From: Thermoleophilaceae bacterium
GTDB taxonomy: Bacteria > Actinomycetota > Thermoleophilia > Solirubrobacterales > Thermoleophilaceae
NCBI GenBank assembly: GCA_025928345.1
Contig: JAICJR010000006.1
Coordinates: forward strand, 1 to 40,072
DNA: 40,072 bases
Direction: 5' to 3'
How positions within the stretch are numbered: position 1 is the stretch's first letter; each line of letters opens with the position of its first letter. Positions 39,810 to 40,072 of the stretch are shown here, piece by piece. The position numbers and the translations under genes were made by a program. A model generated the notes under the pieces. That model did no database searches and was not told the origin of the DNA. It worked only from the letters and a program-made list of their open reading frames with translations.

Positions 39810-40072
39810 GGCACGTCGCGCCGCAGCTGCCCCCGCGTGTGCCGGGCCTGCCTGATCACGATGAAGGCGATCAGCGCCAGCGTGACGATCAGCGAGTAGT
39901 GCGAGACCTTGTGGACCACGTCCACCGCGCGCTGTCCGAGGCCGTAGCCGAGGCCGACGAGGAGAGCTGTCCAGATGAGCGCGCCGATCGCGTCGCAGAT
40001 CAGGAAGACCACGAGCCGCATCCGCGCCCAGCCGGCGGCGGCGTCGACGAGCGCGGTGGGAACCGGGAGGAC
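39806..40072 (-). CDS. DedA/VTT-domain membrane protein, C-terminal part
   Basis: Only the last ~88 residues are in the window; the frame stays open to base 40072, so the start lies outside. The visible part includes LPVPTALVDAAAGWARMR, a typical DedA stretch, then helices LVVFLICDAIGALIWTALLVGLGYGLG and HYSLIVTLALIAFIVIRQARHTR. DedA proteins move or flip polyprenyl phosphate and phospholipids. The small cysteine protein follows directly with a 4-base overlap. Confidence 0.82.
   Translation of the reverse strand, partial: VLPVPTALVDAAAGWARMRLVVFLICDAIGALIWTALLVGLGYGLGQRAVDVVHKVSHYSLIVTLALIAFIVIRQARHTRGQLRRDVP

Overview
The window reads as a chromosomal segment of a GC-rich actinobacterium (Actinomycetota). 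Coding is dense, third codon positions are strongly G/C, GTG and TTG starts are common, many genes overlap by 1-4 bases, and the families are typical of the phylum: a HemQ-type chlorite-dismutase-fold protein, a PimA-like glycosyltransferase, a Holin-X/DUF3618 membrane cluster and BolA/Grx4/IscA. My best guess is class Thermoleophilia (Solirubrobacterales or a relative). That placement is inference from gene content, not a phylogenetic result. I see no rRNA, tRNA, CRISPR array, prophage or transposase.

Layout. 1-3424: acyl-CoA metabolism, with the end of an acyl-CoA carboxylase beta subunit, a beta-keto acid cleavage enzyme, an alpha-methylacyl-CoA racemase-like protein and a MerR regulator. 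It is punctuated by 7-bp tandem repeats. 3421-8730: a membrane HD-GYP signalling protein, a secreted orphan, and a leftward operon of FAD oxidoreductase, aldo/keto reductase and DUF2804-like protein. 8743-12409: an MGT-type glycosyltransferase, a NudC-like Nudix hydrolase, and a nitrilase-TetR operon with an 18-bp palindromic operator. 12437-14551: four small membrane or coiled-coil proteins plus an AI-2E-family permease. 14554-18445: an inverted 7-bp repeat element, DegV, a DksA-type zinc finger, an HpnA-like epimerase, a patatin phospholipase and two small proteins. 18449-21141: a secreted peptidoglycan-binding protein, a second repeat element, and a divergent Fe-S block (bolA-grxD against erpA/iscA). 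21138-25689: a decayed DNA glycosylase, a small two-repeat protein, a TetR gene divergent from a DUF2339 membrane protein across a duplicated operator, and an intact AlkA-type glycosylase. 25740-33773: an L,D-transpeptidase, a fumarylacetoacetate-hydrolase-family enzyme, a GH76 protein, coproheme decarboxylase, a phosphatase-like polytopic membrane protein and a glycosyltransferase-flippase fusion. 33770-40072: metF and metH, a subtilisin-like protease, a small Cys protein and the end of a DedA protein.

How the parts fit. The cell-envelope theme is strong (L,D-transpeptidase, GH76, PG-binding protein, polytopic membrane protein, GT4-UPF0104 fusion, epimerase, MGT, DedA). A second theme is C1/methyl and acyl-CoA chemistry (metH-metF, carboxylase-BKACE-racemase).

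Three patterns run across the window. First, a TANNNT -10-like hexamer lies 6-9 bases before the start codon of thirteen genes, suggesting widespread leaderless mRNAs. Second, there are 7-bp tandem repeats of two sequence families; three of the four arrays form facing inverted arms. Third, convergent genes often abut or overlap at their stop codons.

The strongest candidates for something new are the glycosyltransferase-flippase fusion with its membrane partner, the facing-operator TetR/DUF2339 locus, and the heptamer-repeat elements.
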